From Prinia subflava (lineage: Eukaryota; Chordata; Aves; Passeriformes; Cisticolidae), in NCBI RefSeq assembly GCF_021018805.1, contig NC_086254.1:25605300-25669299 (forward strand): DNA of 64,000 nucleotides, written 5' to 3'. The notes beneath the pieces are model-generated. The model had not been told where the DNA came from, did no database searches, and saw only the letters and a list, made by a program, of their open reading frames with translations. Both the position numbers and the translations under genes were made by a program. How positions within the stretch are numbered: position 1 is the stretch's first letter; each line of letters starts with the position of its first letter. Shown in pieces: positions 35,172-47,562 of the stretch.

Positions 35172-36518
35172 CACACGAGGCCTGCAGGTGTTAGCCCAGA
35201 CCTCGCACTGCAGCCCCCTGAGCCTCCCCGGGACTGGGGGGATTTAACCTGCTCAGCCTCTGCACAAACTGGAATGCTCCCTGAGGGCTGACAGATCACT
35301 CACAGCACTGATGCCCAGCTTGGCCTTGTCTTTGTGTTCTGACATTTGTGCGATTTCATCCCAACATTTCATCCCAATGATTATAATATCATGCCATTGC
35401 AAAATGTAATTTATTCACAAAAATAGGTTCAGGAACTTAAGGTTCAGGTTCAATCAAAGCTTATCAACAAAGCAAGCTGCTCTCAGAGGGCTAGGTGTGA
35501 GCAGCACTTGCAGTTTGTCATGTCACACTGTTTAAATAATACAAGTTCATTTTTCATTTTATTTTCCCTTTACTAGTTCATACAGGCAGACACTTGTTTA
35601 TTTCTCTCTGAAAGTCTTTTCTTAGTGAGAGATAAGTTACTTGGGGAGAGGAAAGGTTATATATTCAAACATGGTGTCAAGGTTGTTGCTAAACTGATGA
35701 GTCTCAGCTGTGGATCCTCCCAAAAAAGAAATGGTCAGACCTGTATTTGTCTTTAAAACTGGATTTACCAAGAAGTTGCAATAAGGAGTCATTAACTTCA
35801 TTAGTAACTGGTAACTGCTGCAGAATTTTTCTTTATACTACAAGACACCACCAGAAACATTAATCTCTTACAAATGTTGTTAAGTACAAATTTGAAGAGG
35901 AGATTTTTTTACAGAATGAAGGTGGTTATGACCAACCTGTTGGGGTTTTATATAGGTGAATAAATTATTATCATACAGTATTCTGACTGCTGCACATTAA
36001 CAGTCTGGACACATCATATACAATAAATCAGGTTTTTGTCATCAAAGTGCAGGTTTTTTTGCACCACACATTACATTAAGTTTTACTCCAGACCGCCCTT
36101 ATTATGTAACAAGACTGGCTGTTAGGAAACACCTGTCTCACCTATGGATTTGTAAACACATATTCCTGTCCACCAGGGCTCCAACACAGGGCATTTTTAA
36201 TACTTGCAGTCACCTGTAGGTCACATCCCAGAGCCACAGCAAGGGAAAAGCCCTGAGAGTGCTTAACCAGGCAAAAAGGAATCATCAGCACCCAGAGAGG
36301 CCAAGCTTTTCTGCAAAATTTGTGCTCTTAATTAAAAGCCAGCAGATGTAAAGCTGTTCACAGCCAGAAGGGCTATGAACCACATGATTTGCAGCACAAG
36401 CTTTAGGCTTTTGTTCCACTCAAGCTGCTGCATCTCAGCTCAAAGAGAGCTGTAAAAAGTGCCCCAGTACCCCCCAGTGCTGCTCCATCAGCTCCCAGTG
36501 GCACTGGCCAACACTCAC

Positions 36519-36735
36519 CTCTCCAGCAGCCCAGGGCACCTCTCCCTGCAGGCTCTGCTCCAGGCAGGACAGTGGATCCAGGGCTTGTGGTCCTTTGGTT
36601 TTCCAGCAAATGCAATAAAACCTCTTTGAAGGCATCCAGGCAGGCTTCAGCTCCAAGAACACGAGCTCCCAAGGAGGAGCTGTCAGAGGAACACGTGGAT
36701 TTCACTTTTTGCATAATAACCTGAGGGTCAGCCAT
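36519..36735 (-). other. Speculative minus-strand first coding exon
   Basis: On the minus strand an ATG at 36735 with G at -3 and +4 opens a frame of 72 codons plus one base. It ends exactly at a consensus donor, AGAG|GTGAGT (GT at 36518-36517). The product begins MADPQVIMQKVKSTCSSD and contains EACLDAFKEVLLHLLENQ, a plausible amphipathic helix. An in-frame TAA lies 15 codons upstream of the ATG. I recognise no family and could not place a following exon. The frame also runs on unspliced to 36403. It may be a chance open frame. Confidence 0.2.
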
Positions 36736-39065
36736 GCCTTTGGGGACATTGCCAGGCTCAAGCCCCCTTCCTCCAGCTTATCTCTACACCTCCCTCCCCT
36801 CCCAGGACTCCAGACTCCCCCAGCCACTCACACTACAAATGATTGACCACAAGTTTCCTTCAGTCTGCTGAGGAAGGAAAACCAGGCCAGACCCAAACCC
36901 TTACACATGCACACCACCCCCTCCCTCTCCACACCACCCTCCAGACTGCCTTCTGCCCAAAATGATTTGTTTTGGTGCTCGAGTTTCCTTCCCTGCTGTT
37001 GCACCTCCAGAAACAAACTGTCCCTCCCAAGTCCTTGCTTGTTTTTAAATGTGTGAAGTTCTTTTGGCAAGACAGCCACCTAAGCTTTCACTCCAACTTC
37101 TTATTTGCTGGCAGCTCCTTTTCCGTTCTTTATCAACATGAGAATTGTTCAGATTGATCACATTTTTATATGGAATTCTCTTTGTTCAGTAACATGCCCG
37201 AACATGAATAAATGTGAAGGAAAAGAACTGTTTCACGTAATAATTATAGAAAATTCTCTTCTTGTTAAATCTTGTTATTTTTACAAAGACAGAGATTGTT
37301 TGCATCAAGGAAGGGAGGTCAGGTTCAGATCCTGGGGAGAGTGGTGTGTAGTGATAATAACACTTAGGATTTTTGCAGCATTCCTTATCCAGAGATCTGA
37401 GCCCTGTCTCCAGTACATTACAACAGCAGGATATGTTATCTTATGCAAACTCCTTCCTAAATTTCACAATAGCTGTAACAAGCAGGAATCATTAAATTTG
37501 TGTAGCTGAAAAACAGGCACAGAGCTCCTTCTTTACTTTGCTTTTATATAAATAAAGAGAAACACAGTAAGAGCTGAGGCATTAGCTCTCTTCACTGTTT
37601 ACCAAGTATCTACATTTAATGGTATATAAATACTAAAAGTAATAAGAAAATGGGAAAACAGAAATGAGTATCCAAACTGTCCTCCTTTAAGCAAGTTACC
37701 CAGTTGCAACCCCTACAAATGCTCAGTTGCCCTTTTACTACATCTGGTTCAAAGGCCACTAAAAATGGGATTCTTTGCACTGACATCAAAGGGCTCTGGA
37801 TGGGGCTGTCTGAAACACGAGGGGAGACAAGATTAACCTCAGCTTTCTGCCCATAGAACTCCAGCAAAAAGTAACAAATAATAATCAGAAGATAAGGTTT
37901 TCTTGAGAACCTACTGATTTCAGCACATTTTTCCAAAGTCAGCTACCACTATGAAGTTGCTTGCTTTGTGAGAGTGATGCAGAGTGTGCTACTAAACACA
38001 GGGTTTGCAGCTTAATATGACCTTTTCTTTCAATAACACTAAAGAACATGGAGAGTAAGAAGGAGGCAGGAGGGTGGGAAAAGAGATAGGAATGGTTTAT
38101 AAAGCACCAGATTCGTGGTCTATTTAGTGCCATATCTGTATTGATCAGGCTTTCCTCCTGGCCTGCTGTGAAGCTGTAAGAACAGGCATCAGTGCCAAAA
38201 AGTCCTGCACTGCTGCTGAAACGTTACCCTACCTTTTAACTACAGGCTTTATTGCTCGTGTAAATACATCCTAGGAACTCAGCTTTTAAAGTGGTTTCTC
38301 TCAGTAACCAACTTTATTTAAACACATCTGGAACTTCTTTGTAACTCACAACCGCTCTGTGTAGTCACCTGTATGATGAAGGTTAAATGCTGTGGAATTC
38401 CTGCTGGGGGCTCTGATTGCCCCACAACCACAGGAGTGGATGGATAAAGCAGGGATACAAGGGGCAGAGCAGCCCTAAACAAACCCAAGATTATGTTCCT
38501 AATTGAAATGGCAACCCAAGGTTTTCGCATATAAAATCTGGAATCTGAGCTTACTTTCCTTAACATCATCTGTTTCAGCTGCTCCACATTCCAGGACTCC
38601 TTCAGCCTTGACCTCATCCCTGAGATTATTCTCCCTCCAGTCAATTAGAAGTTCTCAAATATACAATATTTATACCCAGCAATGAGGCAGATCTGCTGAT
38701 TGTCTTTCTTCAGCTGCCTGGGTGGCCCTAAGAATGAGGAAGTGTCCCAGGAGTGGGGAGTTCCCATTGTCTGTGGAGAGAGGAGCTGGCGCTCACAGCA
38801 CTGCCAGGCTGGGCTGCACAGGGCCAGCAGGGGATGCGCTGGAATTGGGAAGATCGAAGGTAGAAAGAGAAGGATTAACTCTACACGTTTTGTCCATGGC
38901 TCTCAGGATTTATGCAAAGTAACCATCCACCCTAAAGATCTTGAAAGTGGAAAAGAAAAAGGAATCTATGAAGTTAAAACAACTTTAAAGGAAAAGCTTA
39001 AAAATACTATGAACTAGTTCTGTTGGCTTCCAATCTCTGCCTGCTACCTTCTAGGCTACTACTCC

Positions 39066-39086
39066 TTTTTTTTTTTTTTTTTTTTT
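39066..39086. repeat. Homopolymer T run (21 nt)
   Basis: Twenty-one uninterrupted T in AT-rich intergenic DNA about 2.6 kb upstream of the EDN3 start codon. No element body is recognisable. Confidence 0.8.
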
Positions 39087-41451
39087 ACTAAATGAAAACA
39101 TAGTCATTAAACGGATTTCCAAAACTATTTTACATCATATATGAATATCACTGACAATGATATCCAGATACCTTTTATCTCTTAACCCAAAATCAAACAG
39201 ACCCTGGATTTAAAAAAAAAAAATATTTGTTGCCATTTCCTTAACCAGCTTTCTTGTTTTGAGAGTGCTGTATTTATGAAACAAAAAGTTCTCAAGTCAT
39301 TAGGTAATATATGACCCAAACAACTTGATAATCAATGTAATTGAGAATTAGGCCTACAGTACCAGGGGTATTAATTCCTTTGATGAGAGTATCTTTCTTC
39401 CTGTAGTCTGTCTTATCTTCTCCTAAAGCTTACATGAGGTCATTTGACCAAACCCTTGCCCTTAATTTCTGAACCCTGGTAGCTGATTTAAGAATATATT
39501 TTATTACTCCTTTTGTTTGCACAGCACTGGGTGCTGATATGGTCTCCCCTGGCTCTTCAGAGATTGAACAGCACACAGAAGAAAAAGTAAAGCAATGTAG
39601 AAGATGCTTTCAAAATTTAGGGTAGGAAACAGAACAATACTTTTGAGGAAAATGTTGTTAAATCAGTTCACACAACACAACTTCTATTTGTTATTTCTAT
39701 GATAAATTTGCATCATTATTATAAAAATGAATAACAGTTGCAATAAGGAAAATGAAATAAATGAATCAGAATTTAGACTCATTGTTGTTACTTATAATAC
39801 ATGCAACATGTGACCAGTACTTCCTACTCAGCTTCTGTTAAACAGTAACTGATCAATAAATCTTTTTATTTCCCTGATAAGTTAGAACACAATCACAAGC
39901 ATTTGTCAAAATCAATCCTGTATCCAACAGCATGAGACTATGATATCCAGAACTTCCTGATCTGAAGCAATTAGTTTTTTCTAGATATATAAGAAAAGGA
40001 AATAACTTCAAACCAATTCTTTTTTTCAGAGATGTTTTATCACAATATTTTTCAAAACAGAGCACCCATAGAACTGTGAGGCCAAACTGTAACTCTGCTG
40101 ATGCTTGGGGAGTGTGACTTGAACACACACAGATCCCCAACCCCTCAAAACAAAGGGTGCAAACATTCAGGTCATTGCAGATCTCCAGAAAGGTGAGCAA
40201 GCACTTCTTTCCCAGCTCGAGCATTAACTTCAATATACTTTTGAATTTAGTAATTTACAGGGCTTCTATTCCCCCCCTATATTAATGATGACATTTTGTC
40301 ATTTGCACAAAGGTGAAATTAAAGCAATTTAAATTTCCACAGAGAGCTGTGGCTCTCTTGAGGCTATTGCCCCGCCTGGTGACCATCGTGCTTTTGTGAG
40401 CAGCTGGGGATACGGCCCAATGCAAAACTCTCAATCTTCAGCACTGACAAAAGGCAAGGCTTGACAAGCTGACAAAACATGACATCTTAATGAGGTTTCT
40501 TTGCAAGTGTTACTGGATAGTCCACACCAGAGGCTGCAGTCAGGGGCAGGGCTGGAGAAGAATGTGAGGTGGTAGAGAACAGATCCTCACTTGGATAACT
40601 CCTGGCTGATCCTCCAACCAGTTTTGTACTCATAAACCAGATTTTAGTGAATGTGTTAAATTGGCATGATACATAAAAGAAATTGTGGTTACAGCTTTTA
40701 CTGTTAGTACTGAAACGTTCTTAAATGAAACATTAGATTTTGATTTAAACTATCCACAATTAAGTTTGCAACCTCTCTCTGTGTGTTCTCTATAATATGT
40801 TTCTCATAACAGGATATACTACACATACTAGGTAAGAAACGATATGGCAAATTAAACCCTGACCTATTATCACTTAATAGCTGATATTATGACAGAAAAT
40901 GGGGCCACAGGCTGGAGTGTTCTTCTAGACCCAGCCATTAGGTAAATATGAAATTTGTCTTAAGTGTTGCACTCTAGGTGGGTTTACCTGCAAAGTGGTG
41001 CTTATAGGTAAATAGGGAAAAGAAAGTATTAATAAACTGGTGACTTAGTTTCACCCAGGGAGAGTCTTCGGGGGAAAAAAAAAAGTCTCAAACAGCTCTC
41101 AAATCTGTAGCCCAGCTTAGACTCAAAAAGCTGCATTTTTATCACACAAGCGATCCCTCCTGGAATCGGACACGGAGCAGCAGGAGCAGGTCATTTGGAA
41201 GCGGTGAATTCAGAGGCGCACAGCGGGCTGTGCCTCCCCTGGCGTTCCCGGGAGGATGTGTTGCCCGAGCCCGGCTTTTACCTGCCGGGGGAGCGGGGGC
41301 GGTGCGGGGCCGTGCCCGCCCCCGGCCCGCGCCCCGGGGGAGGCCGGCAGCTGCCGGCGGGTGGGAGGCGTCTGCAGCTGGAAAACAGCAGCTCCGGTTG
41401 CTGATCGGATTTGGGGGTGGGGTGGGAGGTGTGTGTGGGAAAAGCCAAGCG

Positions 41452-41472
41452 ATGGATCTTCCCTTCTTTTGA
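41452..41472 (+). promoter_or_regulatory. EDN3: Possible six-codon upstream ORF in the EDN3 leader
   Basis: ATG GAT CTT CCC TTC TTT TGA lies about 220 nt before the EDN3 start codon. If the transcript begins upstream, this short uORF could lower translation of the main frame, whose own ATG context is weak at -3 (T). Another, longer upstream frame begins at ATG 41256. The transcription start is unknown, so relevance is unproven. Confidence 0.3.
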
Positions 41473-41694
41473 CAACACTCTCCCCTTCAGGACTAAGTCT
41501 GCACTGGAGGAAAATAACTGCGAGGGAGAAGTGCTGATCACACCTCCGTGTGGGAGCGAACTCCTGGGAGCAGCGTGTGCCGCCAGCCCCAGGATATTCC
41601 CTGCCTCCAACCTGAAGTGATTCCTCCTGGAACGGTTCAGTCGCGCCTGCAGTTCACCTTTGCCTGCAGTTAACCAGCGTGCAATTTGGGTTTA

Positions 41695-41746
41695 ATGGAG
41701 CTGGGTTTATTGTTCCTCTTTGGACTTACGATAACGTCGACTGCAG
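41695..41746 (+). CDS. EDN3: EDN3 (preproendothelin-3), coding exon 1: signal peptide
   Basis: Encodes MELGLLFLFGLTITSTA plus the first base of the next codon, a hydrophobic signal peptide that closely matches human prepro-ET-3 (MEPGLWLLFGLTVTSAAG). It directs the precursor into the secretory pathway. The exon ends with CTGCAG before GTAACG, phase 1. The ATG at 41695 was chosen because it gives the conserved signal peptide; the frame runs a little further upstream without another ATG. The -3 base is T, so initiation context is not optimal. Confidence 0.9.
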
Positions 41747-42099
41747 GTAACGTGAATTTCTTTCTTTCTTTGCCCACTTCCACGCATGCACACAAAGAAA
41801 GGCTGGGTGGGTTTTTTTTGTTGGTGGTTGGGTTTGTTGTTTTTTTTTTTCCCTCCTTCCCAAAGGCTGTAAGCAGCAGCCCTCTCCGGTGCGCTGTAAA
41901 GAGCCAAAGCCATCCTCTGGCCGTTCGTAGGTCCAACCCAAGGGCAGCGGGCTGGCGCTGCAGCCCGGGGCCGCACGCACATAACGGTGCTGCCGGAGCC
42001 CCGGGGCTCTGCCGGGAGCGGGGGTGGCTCGGGGGGGCTGCGGGGCTGCCGGAGTGCCGGGAGCCGAGCTGAGTGCCCTGAGTGCCGCGGCTCTTGCAG
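41747..42099 (+). other. EDN3: EDN3 intron 1
   Basis: 353-bp GT-AG intron from GTAACGTGAA to CTCTTGCAG, with poly-T tracts in its first half and high GC in its second half. It lies inside the CpG island. Open frames through it on either strand are composition effects. Confidence 0.85.
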
Positions 42100-42316
42100 G
42101 GTCCGCGCTGCCCCGGCCCCGCTCCGCGCTGCCGGCGGCCGGCCCGGGGCACCGAGAGCGCGACGAGAGCGGAGCGGCGGCGGCCGCGGGCGGCAGGGCC
42201 AGGGCGGACGGCGGAGCGCTGCGGCACCGGGCCCGGCGCTGCACTTGCTACACCTACAAGGACAAGGAGTGCGTGTACTACTGCCACCTCGACATCATCT
42301 GGATCAACACCCCCGA
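42100..42316 (+). CDS. EDN3: EDN3, coding exon 2: propeptide and mature endothelin-3
   Basis: 217-bp exon, phase 1 in and phase 2 out (GA|GTGAGT). It encodes an Ala/Arg/Gly-rich propeptide with no obvious conservation, then RARR, a furin-type site, at 42228-42239. The 21-residue vasoactive peptide follows at 42240-42302, then INTPE. Cys 1, 3, 11 and 15 are present and form the two disulfides typical of endothelins; the peptide ends HLDIIW, the tail needed for receptor binding. ECE would cut after that Trp to release it from big ET-3. Compared with mammalian ET-3, position 4 is Tyr (TAC 42249-42251) instead of Phe. Residues 6-21 ([16 protein letters not shown]) identify the peptide as ET-3 rather than ET-1 or ET-2. 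ET-3 signals mainly through EDNRB, and in birds EDNRB2, in neural crest melanoblasts and enteric precursors. Confidence 0.97.
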
Positions 42317-43593
42317 GTGAGTGCGGGAAATGGCGGGCGGGCGGCGGGCGGGGGAGCCCCGGGGACCCCGCGGGCGGGGGGAGCCGGAGGTGGAGCCGCC
42401 GCCGGGGTCAGGGCGGGACGGGGGGAGCCCAGCGCAGCCCCCCGGGCCCCGGAGCGCCGCTGTCCCGGCACCTGCCCGGCCCGGGGACCCCGCACACGGG
42501 ACAGGGACCGCGGTGTGCCGGGCACGGGTGACAGGAGGGAAAAGCGGTGATTTCCCACGAGAAATCTGTCTCTAACAGCTCACTCGCTGGGAGAGCGAGA
42601 ATAGTGTGTGTGCGTGCGGCTGTACTAGTTTGATACACACTGATGTGGAAAACTACCGAGGCGTTGAGATAATGTTTGAAAAACTCAATATGCCAGATTT
42701 TAAGATGTTACAAAAGAACGTCTTTTACAACTGTGCTCTGTGGAAACACAAGCTTTTGCTTCAACTGGTAATAAAAACAAATTTTGAAGCCGTTTCCCCT
42801 GGATTGGAAGTTCTGAGCTTCGCACAGGGCGCTGGGGGTGGAGCACACGTGCAGAAAAGCGGCTCTGCTGTCTGTACTGACAGGGTTTAATGGAAAAAAG
42901 CATCCAGGAGGAGTGACACATCCCAAAGGTTGGAGGCCTCCTTTTCCTACACCGCTGTATGGAGCCTGTCTGGCTGAGTAACCAAAACAGGCTTCAGATC
43001 TGTGAACATTCTACAGGCTAATAGATTCCTGTAGCAGCCACAGCGATCAGCTCAGTACAAAAATAATCAGAAGATCAGACGAGCCTGAAAAAAAATCACT
43101 TCGAAAATTAGAGTTCTTCACACTCTGTGATGTGAACTTCTACACATACTGCCAAGTATTCCAGTGAGTGCAGCCTCGGAACAGTCGAAATGATTCAGAC
43201 CTGCCTTTGAATCTATTGGAAAGCTTTTAATGAGATTAAGATAACAAAAGGAGTAGAAAAATAGAAAGTAGCAGTAAACTAGGTTAAGTCAAATGGGGGT
43301 TAGGGCACTTAATTTGTAAATTCACGTGTGTGTCCTGGCTAGAGGCCATGTCTGATGACGTCTTTTGAACTTCTACCAATCTGTAAGTATCATGTATTCA
43401 CACAAGTCATTCAATTCTTTGAGTTCCATACCTGCACTAATCCACCCCAGGATTACTTAGGGTTATTTTAGCCAAATATTTATGACTCAGTAAATTTAAG
43501 TCAGACCTCACCAGCGAAAATGGGGGAATGACATTCCTTTTGCCCTACGCACTGAATAAATAGACTTCTGCTAATTTTAAACACACACTCCTC

Positions 43594-43596
43594 TTT

Positions 43597-43635
<39 letters not shown>

Positions 43636-43636
43636 T
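43594..43636. repeat. Poly-T tract: T13, CTC, T27
   Basis: Thirteen T (43594-43606), then CTC, then 27 T (43610-43636), inside EDN3 intron 2. It is the longest homopolymer run noticed in the window, liable to length error in sequencing and to length variation between individuals. Confidence 0.9.
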
Positions 43637-46600
43637 GGATACCCTCTTTTAAGTCCACAGGACTTACAATTTTCATGCCAGCACCAAAATTATTTAGTGT
43701 GCATTAATTCTGTGATGTGGAGAGTTTTCCTACATGAAAGTTTTGTGCCAATATCACTAAAGAAAGAACAAAAAAATGGAAAATAAGGCATATAACGTTT
43801 TCATGATACCTGTGGAATTGGCAATGAAGTGTGTATAATAATCCAAATATTAAACAGTTGGGATTCTAAGTCTTTGCTTTCTTAACTGAAGTCAGTTGTA
43901 CATAAAATAGCAAATTTCTCAGATGTATAAAGTCTACCCCCACTGGGTAATAGGTTAACCTGAAATGATTTAATGTGAGGACCAGGAAATTCTGTTGTTA
44001 TAATTTTTATGCCATGTGATGGGATGTTTCTATGCAAACCATGGAATGAATACATTCAGTTTCAATATTAATTATTCATGCAGAATAATACATTTTTAGC
44101 TCCAGAGATGTGAACTTGTATAACCTACCAGCACTGCTGGGACTGGGTGAATTGGGGTGCTGGGAGCCCTCTGAGGCTGACAAAGAGCGGGTGGGTGATG
44201 GTGAAATTAGTCTGGAATTTGTCCAGCAGGGACTGAATTTCCTGGACTCTCTCTGAACTAGGCAGCTTTGCTGTCCTGCGCCATGGACAGGTGACAGAGG
44301 TACAAAACTCTCGCTGAAATTGTGCAGTTGTGAGTTTCAAAAATCCCAGGACTCTTCCTAGGAATACCCCCGGGCAGGGGTAACCATTAAATTAAGAGTA
44401 TTGGATATTTTGAACTATTTCAGTGCAACAGGAGCAGGATTTAAAGTTCCTAGTCCCACAAGCAGACACTAATTCTGCTCTGGTGATGATTTGGAGTAAT
44501 ATCTCAGGAAGTCAAGAGGTTCTTCTGGATGTGAATGAGGGGAACCAGGCCTGCTTGGGCAATTTAATATCCTGAGCAAGTTACACTGCTCCTTTGAAAT
44601 GGAACTAAGCACTGGATGTGTACAGACTGGCTGTTTGTAAAAGGGGCTTTTATGTTGCTCTTGTACACATGTTGTGGAAAGTTTTTATATTTACTAAAAG
44701 TTTGGCTCCAATGCAATTTGGAGGATCACACACACAGTAAGAGGCCAGAAAGTTGGTCTTAAAGTTTGGAGAAGTTTTCCAGACATCTGTTGATTCTGGT
44801 ATTTTTCTTGCTTATTTACCTTCCCCCCCACCAAATCCTACAATTGCTTCTTACTGTTTTTCTTTCTTTCCCCCCCCTACTTATTTATTTCACTTAATCA
44901 CTTCTTGTTCTCCACAAAATTACCCAGTACTTTCTGTTTTCAGGCTACTCTTGTCTCTGTACTTTAAAGACAAATTTAATTCCTCCTCTAGTTTCCTCTG
45001 CTTTTCCCAACAGGAGCTGTTAAGCATTGTTGTAATAAATTCAAAACAAATCTTGGTGATGGCCTCTCCTCCTTTTCTGGAAAAGCAGTTAAAGTTTTTA
45101 TTGAAGCTGTTGGAGGCAGAGTGACAATAGAAGCTCTATTTCTATCCCTGCTGAGAAACCACTCAGATCAGCAGGGTGACAGTTGTAGAAAAGCCCAAAA
45201 TTGCAGAATGTGGAGCCTCTGACTCCTGCAGCTTTTGCCAATTAAATGAGAAATAATTTCTGCACATGGTTTGAGTATTGTTTTTTAATTGACTACGAAG
45301 GACTGCTCTTAGTCCTGACCACGAAGAGCATCAGTGTTTTGATATAGGGTTTTGTTTGAGTCTTTCATTCTGGGAACAGTGGGAAAGTGGAAAAGAAGAT
45401 GACCTAAAGAAAGGCAGGTAAGTCAGAAGAGAGTAATGCAATTATGTGGTGTAGACAAACGTTGCATAACAAAGGTAATTAAAAGCTGGTAAACTGCTCT
45501 CACTGATAAGATTGATTAACCAGGAATTAGTTTGCAATGTATTTTTTTAAAGTGATTAGTTATGCTTATCTCGATCTATAGCTACACACACATTTTCAAG
45601 AATGAATTGTCTTTTAAACTGTACCCACGGATGTAATACAGACACAGCTTGGTGCTTAAATTTGCAAGTTAAAGAAGAAAGTATAGGCAAGAGAAGAAAA
45701 TGTAGGCAAGACTACTTTTAGATCTGCACTTTTTCAGAGGGGTCCTATATTTTAATATGAACTGAGGTTGTGCATCCAACAGCAATAATAACAGTTAATT
45801 AGAAACAGTTCACTCAATAACAGCAATGTTGCTGCATGAAGCTTTATTGATGCTCAGAATGATGAGTGATAGATTTAATGGTGACAGCTCCTAAGAAAGT
45901 GTTACTCTCATGAGGGCACAGATACTCAAGTGGTCTTAAATTCTAAAATAAAAGTGTAATAGGAAGCTATGGCAATAATCCAGACATTTCCAAAGAACTC
46001 CTTACTCAAAGTAAGCACCAAAAATAAGAATATTTCTTCTGAAGGGTCCAAAACAAAGCCAAAGTGGGTTTCTTTCCTAAACGACAAATCACTTTGGTAT
46101 TTGTTACTATGTTCAAAAGAGAAGTGACTGAATGAAATTCTGTGACCACGCTGTAAAGACCAGTTACATGATGATCTAAGAGTTCGGTCTGCCAATTACA
46201 TGAATTTCTGAATCAGGAAAATTGGATAGACAAAATGAAAGGCAGATTTTCATCTAACACTGTGTTGCTGCTCTGATCCTCTGTACTTAACACATGTTCT
46301 GTGTCCTCTGGGGGAGGGCAAGGACACAGACAGGACTTGTGTCTGTCTCTGCTGTGTGGGATGCTCTGGGAGGATCTGGTGAGTGTCCCGTGCTGTGTGA
46401 GCACACGGGGCACTGGAAGGATCTGATGTTTTGTCACTTAAAGAAATTTGTTTCTGTGACTCATGCAAGTCAGACAATCCTTAGTAACAAGTTAGCTCCA
46501 GACAGCTCCCAACAGAAATGTGTTTTCCTGACCTCAGGTGACCACTGGCTGAGGTGAGAAAAGCTTTTCAGACACTTGTGGTCATTGCTGTAATTGGTGA

Positions 46601-47537
46601 TGAATGGGTTTGTCAGGAACTAAACAGCCTGAGCACATCCCACCTGCAGCCAGCTCTCCAGCAAACACGAGTTAATGATCTTTGCTCATTACTGACTTAG
46701 GTTATCGTCAGAAAGTCATCTCAGAATGGAAACAGGCTGTAGCCTACCATCACTTCACTCATAGTTTTACTCACACACACAGATGATGTCTTGGGAGGGT
46801 GTTCTAAAAGACAACATTTAATAAAACCCAGTGCTTACTCTGCTCTAACTACACGTTCTGCTGGCCAACTTTTCCTTTATAACATTTTTTGTTATCTACA
46901 TCCCTTTGGTGATTAAGCTTTGTTGAACAGAAGCCCACATAACAAAATTTAAGATGCTTTTAATCCTTATGGACATTAAGTGATGATCTAAACTTTTATA
47001 CTTACCTCAATTCTGGATAATTATATTCATCATTAAGTAAGTAAAGGTGATGTCCTGTATTTTACTGGAAATAAAAGTACACAGCTAAAGATCTCTTGTT
47101 CAGCAAAACAATTAAGCAGGTGGTTATAAACTCTAGATCAGATTGAAAATCCCTGCCAGCCAAAGGCATGATGATAAAACACTGGCTGCCAGCCAGGAAG
47201 CTCAAATAAGGAAGCTGATCTGTCAGCTGAACAGTGCACATGGTTAACCAGCAGAACCAAGTGCCAAAACTGAAATGATGAATCTTTGTTCGGTTGATTT
47301 TATTTTTCTGAATGAAGCTCGCCCTGATTTTGCAGTCTTTACTACCCACATGTTCACATGGAATCTGTTTGTCTTGCAAAATCTTCATGTGAAATGAAGA
47401 GTATTTTAGATAGATTTACTGAACACAGTAACAGGCTCCTGCTGTAATTGTTATATTTTATTGTGGACAAACAGATTTGATTTTAGGCCTCTCTATTCAA
47501 TGGGATATTCTTACATATTTGAAATGTGTATTAACCT

Positions 47538-47562
47538 CACACTTTCAGAGCCTGAAAGTGTG
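47538..47562. repeat. Perfect 11-bp hairpin, 3-nt loop
   Basis: CACACTTTCAG at 47538-47548 and its exact reverse complement CTGAAAGTGTG at 47552-47562 are separated by AGC. The site is in EDN3 intron 2, so the stem would form in the pre-mRNA. It is short for a microRNA precursor, and no function is known. Confidence 0.7.

Larger units (their letters stand above)
21111..41200. other. Intergenic region between ZNF831 and EDN3
   Basis: About 20 kb with no recognised gene. It holds an AT palindrome (21719-21788), a coding-like relic (25322-25725), a CR1 tail (26213-26640), a GC-rich patch (26640-27420), a stem-loop cluster (32978-33044), a short tandem repeat (35134-35171), a speculative minus-strand exon (36519-36735) and a T run (39066-39086). 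By its position it may carry EDN3 enhancers active in neural crest, but no enhancer can be shown from sequence alone. Confidence 0.6.
41200..42560 (+). promoter_or_regulatory. EDN3: CpG island covering the EDN3 5' end
   Basis: Sharp change from AT-rich flanks to dense CpG and G/C blocks, spanning the leader, coding exon 1, intron 1, coding exon 2 and the start of intron 2. This is the usual form of a vertebrate developmental gene promoter. No convincing TATA box at a defined distance was found; a TTTTTATCA stretch near 41136 could be a TATA-like or GATA-type element, as in endothelin promoters, but this is inference. The transcription start was not located. CpG density makes open frames on both strands of this island long by chance. 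Confidence 0.7.

Noticed and set aside
34856..35299. 147-codon minus-strand open frame
   Set aside because: Explained by local GC content and a small 14-bp tandem repeat; considered as a partner for the speculative exon at 36.6 kb, but no acceptor in phase was found.
41670..42287. 205-codon minus-strand open frame over the EDN3 5' end
   Set aside because: It lies antisense to EDN3 exons 1 and 2 in very GC-rich DNA, where stops are rare, and shows no domain; the + strand is clearly the coding one.
44125..44340. Minus-strand open frame with a plausible helix
   Set aside because: Short, inside EDN3 intron 2, no recognised family.
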